64,000 bases of DNA from Betaproteobacteria bacterium (GTDB lineage: Bacteria > Pseudomonadota > Gammaproteobacteria > Burkholderiales > Usitatibacteraceae). This document shows positions 48,092-55,465 of this stretch, in pieces (the first letter of the stretch is position 1; each line of letters opens with the position of its first letter). The notes beneath the pieces are model-generated. The model worked only from the letters and a program-made list of their open reading frames with translations. It ran no database searches and was not told the DNA's origin. The position numbers and the translations under genes were made by a program. The stretch lies in the NCBI GenBank assembly GCA_016711875.1, contig JADJSD010000003.1, positions 62,001 to 126,000 on the forward strand. Reading direction: 5' to 3'.

Positions 48092-49156
48092 CTAATCGTC
48101 CGCCCCATCGGCGCGGGGAAAGGCCACGACGTGATCGACGTGCAGCTTGATGCCGATGCGCTCGCCGATCGCGTGGTTGTGGTGTGAAGGCACGAGCGAC
48201 AGGAGTTGCTTGCCGTCCTCGAGCTTGAGCGTATAGAGGAACTCCGCGCCGCGGAACGCCTTCGCGACCACTTCGGCCTGCATGGCGCTGTCGTCGTCGT
48301 GCTGCACGTCGTCGGGCCGAAGGAGCAGGGAGACCGGCATCCCGGGCTTGAGCTCGCAGCCCGGGCAGTGCTTGAGCTCGCCCAGCACCGTGTCGATGCC
48401 GTCGGCTTGCGAGGCCATGCCGTCGATGAGCACGCCCTCGCCGACGAAGTCCGCGACGAATCGCGTGGCCGGGCGGTGGTAGAGGTTGTAGGCGGTGTCC
48501 CACTGCTCGATGCGGCCGCGTCGCATGACGCCCACGACGTCGGCCATCGCGAAGGCCTCGTTCTGGTCGTGGGTGACGAGGAGGGCGGTCGTTCCCTGGC
48601 GCTTGAGGATCGCGCGAACCTCATGGGAGAGGCGCTCGCGCAGGTCGCCGTCCAGGTTCGAGAAGGGCTCATCGAGGAGCAGCAGGCGCGGTGCCGGGGC
48701 CAGGGCTCGGGCGAGCGCCACCCGCTGCTTCTGTCCGCCCGACATCTCGTGCGGGTACTTGTTGCCCTGGCCGGGCAATCCCACGGCCGCGAGCAGTTCC
48801 GCGGCGCGTTGGCGCCGGGCGGCCCGGGCGAGGTCCTTCAGGCCGAAAGCGACGTTCTCGAGGGCGTCGAGGTGGGGGAAAAGGGCGTAGTCCTGGAAGA
48901 CGACGCCGATCCGGCGCCGCTCGGGGGGGACCGTGAGGCCGGGCCGGCTTGCGACTTCGCCTTCGAGGCGGATCTCGCCTTCATGCACCGACTCGAGCCC
49001 GGCGATGCAGCGTAGAGCCGTCGTCTTGCCGCAGCCGCTGGGCCCGAGCAGGCAGCCGATCTGGCCGTGATCGAGCGCGAGTGAAAAGCCGTCGACCACT
49101 GGGGGTATTCCAGGGTAGGAAAACCGCATTCCGCGTACGACGAGGGCTTCGGTCAT
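48092..49156 (-). CDS. fbpC: Ferric iron ABC transporter ATPase (FbpC-like)
   Basis: A 354-residue ATPase. It has Walker A GPSGCGKTT near residue 37, the signature MSGGQKQRVALARALA near 134, Walker B LLLLDEPFSNLDG near 154, and a regulatory C-terminal beta domain (about 230-354). This matches FbpC/AfuC and related Fe3+ or spermidine importers. The ATG at 49156 lies inside a Fur-box-like sequence, and TATAAT is 8 bases before it, so the mRNA may be leaderless. It is divergent from the fbpA-like gene. Confidence 0.88.
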   Translation of the reverse strand: MTEALVVRGMRFSYPGIPPVVDGFSLALDHGQIGCLLGPSGCGKTTALRCIAGLESVHEGEIRLEGEVASRPGLTVPPERRRIGVVFQDYALFPHLDALENVAFGLKDLARAARRQRAAELLAAVGLPGQGNKYPHEMSGGQKQRVALARALAPAPRLLLLDEPFSNLDGDLRERLSHEVRAILKRQGTTALLVTHDQNEAFAMADVVGVMRRGRIEQWDTAYNLYHRPATRFVADFVGEGVLIDGMASQADGIDTVLGELKHCPGCELKPGMPVSLLLRPDDVQHDDDSAMQAEVVAKAFRGAEFLYTLKLEDGKQLLSLVPSHHNHAIGERIGIKLHVDHVVAFPRADGADD

Positions 49157-49170
49157 GAGAATCATTATAG
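49156..49170. promoter_or_regulatory. Fur-box-like site at the fbpC start
   Basis: TGAGAAT-C-ATTATAG matches 11 of 14 informative positions of the 7-1-7 Fur box (TGATAAT-N-ATTATCA). It covers the minus-strand -10 TATAAT (complement of 49164-49169) and the fbpC start codon. Confidence 0.6.
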
Positions 49171-49239
49171 CTGGATAAGCGGTAAGTGGTTGATAAGGCG
49201 CAATGTGCTTCGAGCGCGCTGAGGCGAAACTACAGTCTG

Positions 49240-49268
49240 TTGCACAAATGCGAATCATTCGTAATAAT
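49240..49268 (+). promoter_or_regulatory. fbpA promoter with a Fur-like dyad in its spacer
   Basis: TTGCAC (49240-49245) and AATAAT (49263-49268) are 17 bases apart. Between them lies the near-palindrome TGCGAAT-C-ATTCGTA (49249-49263), a weaker relative of the Fur box. It sits 28 bases upstream of the fbpA ATG, so iron repression is likely. Confidence 0.6.
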
Positions 49269-49295
49269 GAAGGCCAGCTTCCTCCTGGAGAACTC

Positions 49296-50324
49296 ATGTC
49301 CCGCCTGATCCCCGCGCTCCTCGCCAGCGCCGTTGCCGTCGCTGCCGGCCTGCCCGTCTCGGCGGCCGACCCGACGGTCCTGAACCTCTATTCCTCCCGC
49401 CACTACCAGACGGACGAGGCCCTCTACGACAACTTCACGAAGAAGACCGGCATCAAGGTGAACCGGATCGAGGCCAACGAGGACGCGCTACTCGAGCGGT
49501 TGCGCAACGAGGGAGGCCGCAGCCCCGCCGATGTGCTGGTGACCGTGGATGCCGGCCGCCTCTGGCGGGCCGAGCAGATGGGCCTGTTCCAACCCATCCG
49601 CTCGAAATTCCTGGAGGAGCGCATCCCCGGCGAATTGCGCCATCCGGACGGGCTCTGGTTCTCGTTCTCGGTGCGCGCGCGACCCATTTTTTACGCCAAG
49701 GGATCCGTGAAGCCGGCCGACATCAGGGACTACGAGGATCTCGCCGACCCGAAGTGGAAGGGCAAGGTGTGCGTCCGGTCCAGCTCCAACATGTACAACC
49801 TCTCGCTCATGAGCTCGATGATCGCGGGCGCCGGTCCGGCGAAGGCCGAGCAATGGGCGAAGGGCGTCGTCGCGAACTTCGCGCGCGACCCGAAGGGCGG
49901 CGACACCGACCAGCTGAAGGCCCTCGCGAGCGGCGAGTGCACGGTCGCCATCGCCAACACGTACTACTACGTGCGGCTCCTGAAGAGCGCGAAGGCGGAC
50001 GAGAAGGCCATCGCGGAGAAAGTGGGCGTCGTCTTTCCCAACCAGGCCGGGCGAGGCACCCACGTGAACGTCTCCGGCGCCGGGATTCTTCGCCATGCCC
50101 CGCACAAGGAGGCTGCCGTCCGCTTCCTGGAGTACCTCGCGAGCGACGAGGCGCAGTCCTACTTCGCCGACGGCAACAACGAATACCCGGCCGTGGGATC
50201 GATCAAGGCCAATGCCGCCCTGCAGTCCCTGGGCGCCTTCAAGCGCGACAGCCTCAATGTCACGCTGCTCGGGCGCAACCAGGCGGCCGCCCAGCAGGTC
50301 TACGACCGGGCGGGCTGGAAGTAG
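49296..50324 (+). CDS. fbpA: Ferric iron-binding periplasmic protein (FbpA-like)
   Basis: A 342-residue exported receptor. The signal peptide ends near PVSAADP at residue 25. The mature start is TVLNLYSSRHYQTDEALYDN. The Tyr cluster NTYYYVR (Tyr223-225) holds the Tyr pair that coordinates Fe3+ in this family, and RNEGGRSPADVLVTVDAGRL near 70 is also characteristic. The ribosome site CTGGAG precedes the ATG. The matching ATPase is divergent and the permease is 0.6 kb downstream on the other strand. Confidence 0.91.
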   Translation: MSRLIPALLASAVAVAAGLPVSAADPTVLNLYSSRHYQTDEALYDNFTKKTGIKVNRIEANEDALLERLRNEGGRSPADVLVTVDAGRLWRAEQMGLFQPIRSKFLEERIPGELRHPDGLWFSFSVRARPIFYAKGSVKPADIRDYEDLADPKWKGKVCVRSSSNMYNLSLMSSMIAGAGPAKAEQWAKGVVANFARDPKGGDTDQLKALASGECTVAIANTYYYVRLLKSAKADEKAIAEKVGVVFPNQAGRGTHVNVSGAGILRHAPHKEAAVRFLEYLASDEAQSYFADGNNEYPAVGSIKANAALQSLGAFKRDSLNVTLLGRNQAAAQQVYDRAGWK

Positions 50325-50331
50325 CGCCGCG

Positions 50332-50354
50332 GCCGTGTCACGAAATGTCACGGC
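50332..50354 (+). other. Hairpin and heptamer direct repeat after fbpA
   Basis: GCCGTG (50332-50337) can pair with CACGGC (50349-50354). Within it TGTCACG occurs twice (50336-50342 and 50346-50352), 10 bases apart, one helical turn. It could be an attenuating hairpin or an operator before the lipoprotein genes. Confidence 0.35.
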
Positions 50355-50412
50355 GCGGACAGCGTGCGGCCGGCCGGGCTATCATCGCGGCTTCGACAAT
50401 CCGGAGAACCCG

Positions 50413-50643
50413 ATGAAGCTCGTCCTGTCTGCCGCCGTCCTCGCCCTGCTCGCCGCAGGCTGCGCCTCCAACGAGCCCGTCGAGCCCAATGAGCGCCTCG
50501 ACCGCGAGTACGTGACGGGAAGCAACCTGCCGAAGAAGTCCCGCCCGGGGGAGGTCACCACCTATGACAAGGAAGCGCTCCAGCGCGCGCGCGATGCCGC
50601 GGTGCAGACGCCCCGCCCGGGCCTGGGCAATTCGGGCCCCTGA
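50413..50643 (+). CDS. Small lipoprotein with TGSNLP motif
   Basis: A 76-residue protein with a lipoprotein signal, MKLVLSAAVLALLAAGC (lipobox LAAGC, Cys17). The mature 60 residues are hydrophilic and contain DREYVTGSNLPKKSRPG. The TGSN[LI]P core recurs in the next gene, so the two are paralogues. GGAGAA lies 6 bases before the ATG. The function is unknown. It lies 88 bases after fbpA and may be co-transcribed. Confidence 0.72.
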   Translation: MKLVLSAAVLALLAAGCASNEPVEPNERLDREYVTGSNLPKKSRPGEVTTYDKEALQRARDAAVQTPRPGLGNSGP

Positions 50644-50685
50644 GCCTTGCCGGACCGACCGAACACGCAGCGAAAGGACTACACC

Positions 50686-50910
50686 ATGAAGAATTTCCTC
50701 ATCCTCCCGGCGCTCGCCGTCCTGCTCGCGGGCTGCGCGGGCATGGAAGCGCCGTCGGAACAAGGCAAGACCGAGATTTCGACCGGAAGCAACATCCCGC
50801 GCCGGGTCGGCGTCCGGGACCGTGACGTCGTCACCGGGTCGAAGGAAGAGTACGAACGCCAGATGGACAAGGCGCACACGCTGCCGAGGTCCAAGGAAGC
50901 CCAGTACTAG
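50686..50910 (+). CDS. Small lipoprotein with TGSNIP motif (paralogue)
   Basis: A 74-residue lipoprotein: MKNFLILPALAVLLAGC with lipobox LLAGC (Cys17). It contains EISTGSNIPRRVGVRDRDVV, sharing TGSN[LI]P plus basic residues with its neighbour, and a second VTGSKEEYERQ. The function is unknown. The start is clear (CGAAAGGA upstream). Confidence 0.72.
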   Translation: MKNFLILPALAVLLAGCAGMEAPSEQGKTEISTGSNIPRRVGVRDRDVVTGSKEEYERQMDKAHTLPRSKEAQY

Positions 50911-50923
50911 GGCGGTTCCACGC

Positions 50924-50949
50924 GCCGGCGGGAATTCCTCCCGTCCGGC
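50924..50949. terminator. Hairpin between convergent genes
   Basis: GCCGGCGGGA and TCCCG-T-CCGGC form a 10-pair stem with one bulged base and a 5-base loop. It lies between the lipoprotein stop and the fbpB stop. There is no T tract on either strand, so it would be a weak or factor-dependent bidirectional terminator. Confidence 0.4.
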
Positions 50950-50958
50950 CGCCCGGCT

Positions 50959-52623
50959 TCAGCCGTCGGAGCGTCTCACCATCCGGCGCGAAGCCGCGAT
51001 GAGGGGCACCAGGCCCACGGCCACGATCGCGAGGGAGGCCGTCGAGGCCTCCGCGAGTCGCTCGTCCGCCGCGAGGTTGTAGGCCTGCACCGCCAGCGTG
51101 TCGAAATTGAACGGCCGCATGACGAAGGTCGCCGGCAGTTCCTTCATCACGTCCACGAACACGAGCAGGGCCCCCGTCACGAGGCTGCCACGCATCATCG
51201 GCAGGTGCACGCGGGCGAGGGCCTGCGCCGGCGTGTAGCCGAGCGAACGCGCCGCGTCCTCCATGCTGGGAGTGATTCGCGCGAGGCCCGACTCCACCGT
51301 CTGCAGCGCGATGGCCTGGAAGCGGATCAGGTACGCGTACACGAGGGCCGCGACGCTTCCGGTGAGGAGCAGGCCGCCGCTCCACCCGAAGACGCGCTCG
51401 AGCCAATCCCCCGCCGCATTGTCGAAGGCCGCCGCCGGAACGAGCACGCCGATGGCGATGACGGCGCCCGGCACCGCGTAGCCCAGGCTGGCCAGGCGGT
51501 TCACGCCCGAGGCGAGGCGGCTTCGCGTGACGCGGGCGCCATACGCCATCACGACCGCCAGCCCGACGGCGACGACGGACGTGACGCCGGCCACCGCGAA
51601 GCTGTTGCCGGCCAGCGCGAGAAAGCGCGTGCCGAACTGTTCGTCCCCGCCGGTGAGTGCCAGGCGGGCGAGGATCGCACCGGGCAGGACGAACCCCAGC
51701 CCCAGCGGCGCGAGGCACGTGGCGAGCGCGGCCAAACGCGCGCCACCGGCAAGGCGCACGCGCTCGCGCGGCCGCGGGGCGCCGCTCTGGTGAAAGCGCG
51801 CCCGGCGCCTCGCCATGCGCTCGATCCAGAGGATCGTGCCCACGAACGCGAGCAGCATCACCGAGAGCTTTGCGGCCGCCACCGGTTCGCCCATCGAGAG
51901 CCACGCGCGGAAGATGCCCGTGGTGAAGGTCTGCACGCCGAAGTACGACACCGTGCCGAAGTCGGCCAGCGTCTCCATGCAGGCGAGGGCCGCACCCGCG
52001 GCCACGGCGGGGCGGGCGAGCGGCAGGCTCACGCTCAGGAAGGCGCGGGCCGGGGTGAGCCCCAGGGTACGGCCGGCATCCATGAGCGAGCTCGACTGCT
52101 CGAGGAAGGCCACGCGGGCAAGCAGGTAGACGTAGGGATAGAGGACGCAGACGAACATCGCCGCCGCGCCGGGGAGCGAGCGGATTTCGGGAAACCAGTA
52201 GTCGCCCGTCCGCCAGTCGAATGCCGCGCGAAGCGCCGACTGGACGGGACCGCTGAACTGGAGCAAGTCCGTATACGCGTAGGCGATCACGTAGGCGGGC
52301 ATCGCGAGCGGCAATACGAGCATCCACTCGAAGTGGCGCCTGCCGGGAAATTCGCAGGTCGTGACCGTCCAGGCGCAGGCGACGCCGACGGTGACCGTGC
52401 CGGCGGCCACCAGCGCGACCAGCAGGGCCGAATTCGCGATGTACCCGGGCAACACGGTGGCCGCGAGGTGTTCCCACGCGTCGCCGCCGGGCCGTAACAC
52501 GCTGGCGCCCACGATGAGCATCGGCGCGGCGAGCGCGAAGGCGATGGCGACGCAGGCGAAGGTCCAGGCGTGGCCGGCCGCCGGCGGTGGCGCGGCGGGC
52601 GAGGCGAGGGCGGCGTGAGACAT
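50959..52623 (-). CDS. fbpB: Ferric iron ABC transporter permease (FbpB-like)
   Basis: A 554-residue double-domain permease with about 12 membrane segments. The first coupling loop is MDAGRTLGLTPARAFLSVSL and the second is MEDAARSLGYTPAQALARVH. Two repeats with these EAA loops in one chain are typical of FbpB/ThiP/CysTW-like fused permeases. MSHAALASP at 52623 is the likely start because the first helix follows about 14 residues later. It is on a separate transcription unit from fbpA and fbpC. Confidence 0.88.
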   Translation of the reverse strand: MSHAALASPAAPPPAAGHAWTFACVAIAFALAAPMLIVGASVLRPGGDAWEHLAATVLPGYIANSALLVALVAAGTVTVGVACAWTVTTCEFPGRRHFEWMLVLPLAMPAYVIAYAYTDLLQFSGPVQSALRAAFDWRTGDYWFPEIRSLPGAAAMFVCVLYPYVYLLARVAFLEQSSSLMDAGRTLGLTPARAFLSVSLPLARPAVAAGAALACMETLADFGTVSYFGVQTFTTGIFRAWLSMGEPVAAAKLSVMLLAFVGTILWIERMARRRARFHQSGAPRPRERVRLAGGARLAALATCLAPLGLGFVLPGAILARLALTGGDEQFGTRFLALAGNSFAVAGVTSVVAVGLAVVMAYGARVTRSRLASGVNRLASLGYAVPGAVIAIGVLVPAAAFDNAAGDWLERVFGWSGGLLLTGSVAALVYAYLIRFQAIALQTVESGLARITPSMEDAARSLGYTPAQALARVHLPMMRGSLVTGALLVFVDVMKELPATFVMRPFNFDTLAVQAYNLAADERLAEASTASLAIVAVGLVPLIAASRRMVRRSDG

Positions 52624-52652
52624 GCCGCAGTGTATCAATTGCGATTCGCTTC

Positions 52653-52680
52653 TTGACGGCGGCTGGCCGGCCCCTATAAT
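52653..52680 (+). promoter_or_regulatory. Sigma-70 promoter of the riboswitch/terC transcript
   Basis: TTGACG (52653-52658) and TATAAT (52675-52680) with a 16-base spacer. Both boxes are near-consensus. Transcription would start near 52687, about 10 bases before the riboswitch core. Confidence 0.8.
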
Positions 52681-52696
52681 CGCGCCCTGTTGTTCC

Positions 52697-52816
52697 CCAA
52701 AGGGGAGTAGCTCACGCCGGAGGATCGTCAATTCGGGCCGCCAGGCTCCGGTCCTTCGGGCAACCGCCCGGTTGCCAGCGAGACCTTTGACCGCACGCGC
52801 GGCAAAGGTCTTTTTT
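52697..52816 (+). promoter_or_regulatory. yybP-ykoY manganese riboswitch
   Basis: The core AAAGGGGAGTAGC (52699-52711) and the second conserved segment GATCGTCAATTCGGG match the yybP-ykoY (Mn2+) class. The P1 5' arm CAAAGG (52698-52703) can pair with CCTTTG (52784-52789). The same CCTTTG is the 5' arm of a terminator, GACCTTTG with CAAAGGTC and six T. The two structures are mutually exclusive, which fits a transcriptional ON switch: Mn2+ stabilises P1, the terminator does not form and the TerC gene is read. The class is known upstream of terC/alx and mntP genes. Confidence 0.9.
52782..52816 (+). terminator. Riboswitch expression-platform terminator
   Basis: GACCTTTG (52782-52789), a 13-base loop, CAAAGGTC (52803-52810) and TTTTTT (52811-52816). 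The 5' arm overlaps the P1 3' arm of the aptamer. Confidence 0.88.
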
Positions 52817-52901
52817 CATTCCAGGCCCCCGTTTCGCGCGCAAGGTACGGCACGCGACCGGGGGCCTCGCGTTTCGGATGTCCTCTACTCCAGGAGTCAG
52901 C

Positions 52902-53885
52902 ATGTTCGACACCATCGGATCGCCGGGCCTGTGGGCCGCGTTCGCGGTTCTCGTCGTCGTCGCCCTCGCGATCGACCTCTACGTCATGGACCGCCGCGCG
53001 GACCAGGCGGTCGGCATCAGGACCGCAGCGCTCTGGTCCGTCGTGTGGATCGCGCTCGCGCTCGCCTTTGCCGGTGGCCTGTGGCTCTGGCTGGATGCCA
53101 CGGCGGGCCGCGAGGCGGCCAACGCGAGCACGGCCGAGTACCTCACGGGCTACCTCATCGAGAAATCGCTCTCGGTGGACAACATCTTCGTGTTCCTCAT
53201 GCTCTTCACCTATTTCGCGGTGCCGCCGGAGCGCCAGCGCAAGGTGCTCGTGCTGGGCGTGCTGGGCGCCGTGGTCCTTCGCGTCGTCATGATCCTCATC
53301 GGCGCCTGGCTCATCGCGCGGTTCCACTGGATCCTGTACGTCTTCGGCCTTTTCCTCCTCGCCACGGGCATCAAGATGATCGTCTTCGCCGACGACAAGC
53401 CCGACCTCGAGAAGAACCCCGCGTTGCGCTGGATGCGCGCGCATCTCGCCATCACCCCGGACTTCCATGGCGACCGCTACCGCATCCTCAAGGACGGCAA
53501 GCACTGGTACACGCCGCTCTTCGTCGTGCTCGTGCTCATCGGCGTGACCGACCTGGTCTTCGCGGTGGATTCGATCCCGGCCATCTTCGCGATCACGGAC
53601 GACCCGTTCATCGTCATGACCTCGAACATCTTCGCCGTGCTGGGACTGCGGGCGCTCTACTTCGTGCTCGCGGACCTGGCGAGCCGCTTCCACCTGCTGG
53701 TCTACGGCCTGGGTGCGATCCTGGTCTTCGTGGGATCGAAGATGCTGCTCATCGACGTGTTCAAGGTGCCGGTGGCTGCCTCGCTCGGCGTGGTGGGCGC
53801 GATCCTCGCCATCGCCATCCTGGCGAGCCTGCGGATCCCTCCGAAGGCGGATCAAAAAGCGCTTCCGAAACAAGGGGCTGGCTGA
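52902..53885 (+). CDS. TerC family membrane protein (Alx-like)
   Basis: A 327-residue protein with about nine membrane segments. Conserved acidic motifs are SLSVDNIFVF (SVDN at 91-94) and FAVDSIPAIFAITDDPF near 222, as in TerC/Alx proteins. AGGAG 6 bases before the ATG at 52902 sets the start after the riboswitch leader. Alx-type members export or balance Mn2+, and the riboswitch upstream strongly supports this. Tellurite resistance is less likely: no other ter gene is nearby. Confidence 0.9.
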   Translation: MFDTIGSPGLWAAFAVLVVVALAIDLYVMDRRADQAVGIRTAALWSVVWIALALAFAGGLWLWLDATAGREAANASTAEYLTGYLIEKSLSVDNIFVFLMLFTYFAVPPERQRKVLVLGVLGAVVLRVVMILIGAWLIARFHWILYVFGLFLLATGIKMIVFADDKPDLEKNPALRWMRAHLAITPDFHGDRYRILKDGKHWYTPLFVVLVLIGVTDLVFAVDSIPAIFAITDDPFIVMTSNIFAVLGLRALYFVLADLASRFHLLVYGLGAILVFVGSKMLLIDVFKVPVAASLGVVGAILAIAILASLRIPPKADQKALPKQGAG

Positions 53886-53910
53886 ATACTCCGAGGGGCG
53901 TCCGGCTAGC

Positions 53911-53940
53911 GGCCGGGGCACGAAAGGATTTGCCCCGGCC
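53911..53940. repeat. Perfect 10-base-arm inverted repeat before dksA
   Basis: GGCCGGGGCA (53911-53920), a 10-base loop and TGCCCCGGCC (53931-53940). It follows the terC stop by 25 bases and overlaps the -35 region of dksA. Without a T run it may act as a factor-assisted terminator or as an operator. Confidence 0.55.
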
Positions 53941-53959
53941 CCACCGGCTAGGCTAGAAT
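53930..53959 (+). promoter_or_regulatory. Likely dksA promoter
   Basis: TTGCCC (53930-53935) and TAGAAT (53954-53959) with an 18-base spacer, about 80 bases before the dksA ATG. The -35 lies in the right arm of the inverted repeat, so hairpin or protein binding could affect it. Confidence 0.45.
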
Positions 53960-54040
53960 GCCGGGCTTTTATAACGCGCCCGAACCGGAGTACTTCCGGA
54001 TGGGGCCACCGCAAGAAATCAAAGAAATCCGCGAGGAAGA

Positions 54041-54463
54041 ATGGCCAGCAAAACGAAGGCCCTGACCGAGGCCGAGCTTCTCAAGAGCCCGAAGTCCGAG
54101 TACATGAACGCGGCGCAGCTTCGCTTCTTCAGGGATCGCCTGCTCGAGTTGCAGAAGGAGCTTCGCGACAATGCCGGGGCCACGACCGAGCACCTGCGCG
54201 AACTTTCCTTCGCACCCGATCCGGCCGACCGCGCGACGCTCGAGGAAGAGCACGCCCTGGAGCTGCGCACTCGCGATCGCGAGAGGAAGCTCCTCAAGAA
54301 AATCGACCAGTCGCTCGCCCGCATCGAGGATGGCAGCTACGGATTCTGCGAGGAGACCGGCGAGCCCATCGGCCTGCAGCGCCTGCTCGCGCGGCCCACG
54401 GCCACGCTGTCGATCGAGGCGCAGGAGCGCCGCGAGATGAAGCAGAAGCTCTACGGCGAATAG
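54041..54463 (+). CDS. dksA: RNA polymerase-binding transcription factor DksA
   Basis: A 140-residue protein that enters the RNA polymerase secondary channel and works with ppGpp. A coiled coil (about residues 22-90, RFFRDRLLELQKELRDNAGA) has the tip region around FAPDPADRATLEEEHALELR. The zinc-finger region GSYGFCEETGEPIGLQRLLA keeps one Cys only, and the later pair is replaced (ATLSIEAQERRE). This degenerate finger is common in alpha- and betaproteobacterial DksA and in zinc-independent paralogues. GAGGAAGA precedes the ATG. A terminator follows directly. Confidence 0.92.
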   Translation: MASKTKALTEAELLKSPKSEYMNAAQLRFFRDRLLELQKELRDNAGATTEHLRELSFAPDPADRATLEEEHALELRTRDRERKLLKKIDQSLARIEDGSYGFCEETGEPIGLQRLLARPTATLSIEAQERREMKQKLYGE

Positions 54464-54485
54464 CAAGCGCTTTTCCCGTGCGAGA

Positions 54486-54507
54486 GGGCGCCTTCGGGCG
54501 CCCTTTT
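54486..54507 (+). terminator. Rho-independent terminator of dksA
   Basis: GGGCGCC, a UUCG tetraloop and GGCGCCC followed by four T, 23 bases after the dksA stop. Confidence 0.88.
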
Positions 54508-54524
54508 CCTTTGCGGTTCGCCCC

Positions 54525-54530
54525 TATAAT
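54525..54530 (+). promoter_or_regulatory. -10 box for the dienelactone hydrolase gene
   Basis: A perfect TATAAT lies 46 bases before the ATG and 18 bases after the dksA terminator. No good -35 is visible. Confidence 0.5.
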
Positions 54531-54576
54531 GGCCGCGCCAGTTCCCCCAGGCACAACTCCAAGGAATGAGGAGCCC

Positions 54577-55440
54577 ATGCGTGATCCCGAGTTCATCAAT
54601 TTCGAGGCGAAACCCGGATTCAGCCGGCGGGAGTTCGTCATGACCACGCTCGCCACGGGATTCGCCGCGGCCGTCCAGCCCGTGGCCGCCCAGACCCAGA
54701 TCACGACGGATACCCAGGGGCTCGCCGCCGGTGAGGTCAAGGTCCCCGTGAAGGACGGCGAAATGGCCGCCTACCGGGCCATGCCCGCGGGCGGCAAGAA
54801 CCTGCCGACGGTGCTCGTCGTGCAGGAGATCTTCGGCGTGCACGAGCACATCAAGGACGTGTGCCGGCGCCTCGCGAAGGCGGGCTACCTCGCCATCGCG
54901 CCGGAGCTCTACGCGCGCCAGGGCGACGTCTCGAAGACCACCAACATGGACGAAATCCGCGCCGTCGTGGGCAAGGTGCCCGATGCGCAGGTCCTGGCCG
55001 ACCTCGACGCGGCGAGTGCCTGGGCCGCGAAGAACGGCGGCGATCCGGCGAAGCTCGCCGTCACGGGCTTTTGCTGGGGTGGGCGCATCACCTGGCTCTA
55101 TGCCGCCCACAACCCGAAAGTGAAGGCGGGCGTGGCCTGGTACGGACGGGTGGTCGGGCAGGCCTCGGAACTCACGCCGAAGCACCCGATCGACGTCGTG
55201 AAGGACATCAACGCACCCGTGCTGGGCCTTTACGGCGGCGCGGATGCGGGCATCCCGAACGACACGGTGGACAAGATGCGCGAGGCGCTCAAGGCGGCCG
55301 GAAAGAAGTCTCAGATCCACAGCTACCCGGACATGCCGCACGCCTTCCACGCGGACTACCGCCCGTCCTACCGCAAGGAGGCGGCGGACGACGGCTGGAA
55401 GCGGTTGCTCGCCTGGTTCAGGCAGCACGGCGTGTCCTGA
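54577..55440 (+). CDS. Dienelactone hydrolase family protein, Tat-exported
   Basis: A 287-residue alpha/beta hydrolase. The N-terminus has a twin-arginine motif, SRREFVMTTLATGFAAAV, with cleavage near VAAQ, so it is probably exported folded by Tat. The nucleophile Cys is in VTGFCWGGRI near residue 167. The Asp region is GLYGGADAGIPNDTV near 220 and the His region is DMPHAFHADYRPSY near 255. It has the normal dienelactone hydrolase length after the signal. The natural ester or lactone substrate is not evident. It lies 26 bases before the EAL gene. Confidence 0.86.
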   Translation: MRDPEFINFEAKPGFSRREFVMTTLATGFAAAVQPVAAQTQITTDTQGLAAGEVKVPVKDGEMAAYRAMPAGGKNLPTVLVVQEIFGVHEHIKDVCRRLAKAGYLAIAPELYARQGDVSKTTNMDEIRAVVGKVPDAQVLADLDAASAWAAKNGGDPAKLAVTGFCWGGRITWLYAAHNPKVKAGVAWYGRVVGQASELTPKHPIDVVKDINAPVLGLYGGADAGIPNDTVDKMREALKAAGKKSQIHSYPDMPHAFHADYRPSYRKEAADDGWKRLLAWFRQHGVS

Positions 55441-55465
55441 CGAGTCCGTCGAGAACGGCTGGTCC

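Noticed and set aside
52624..52652. A Fur-like box upstream of fbpB
   Set aside because: The sequence ATCAATTGCGATTCGC shares few positions with the 7-1-7 consensus and is not symmetric; too weak to report.
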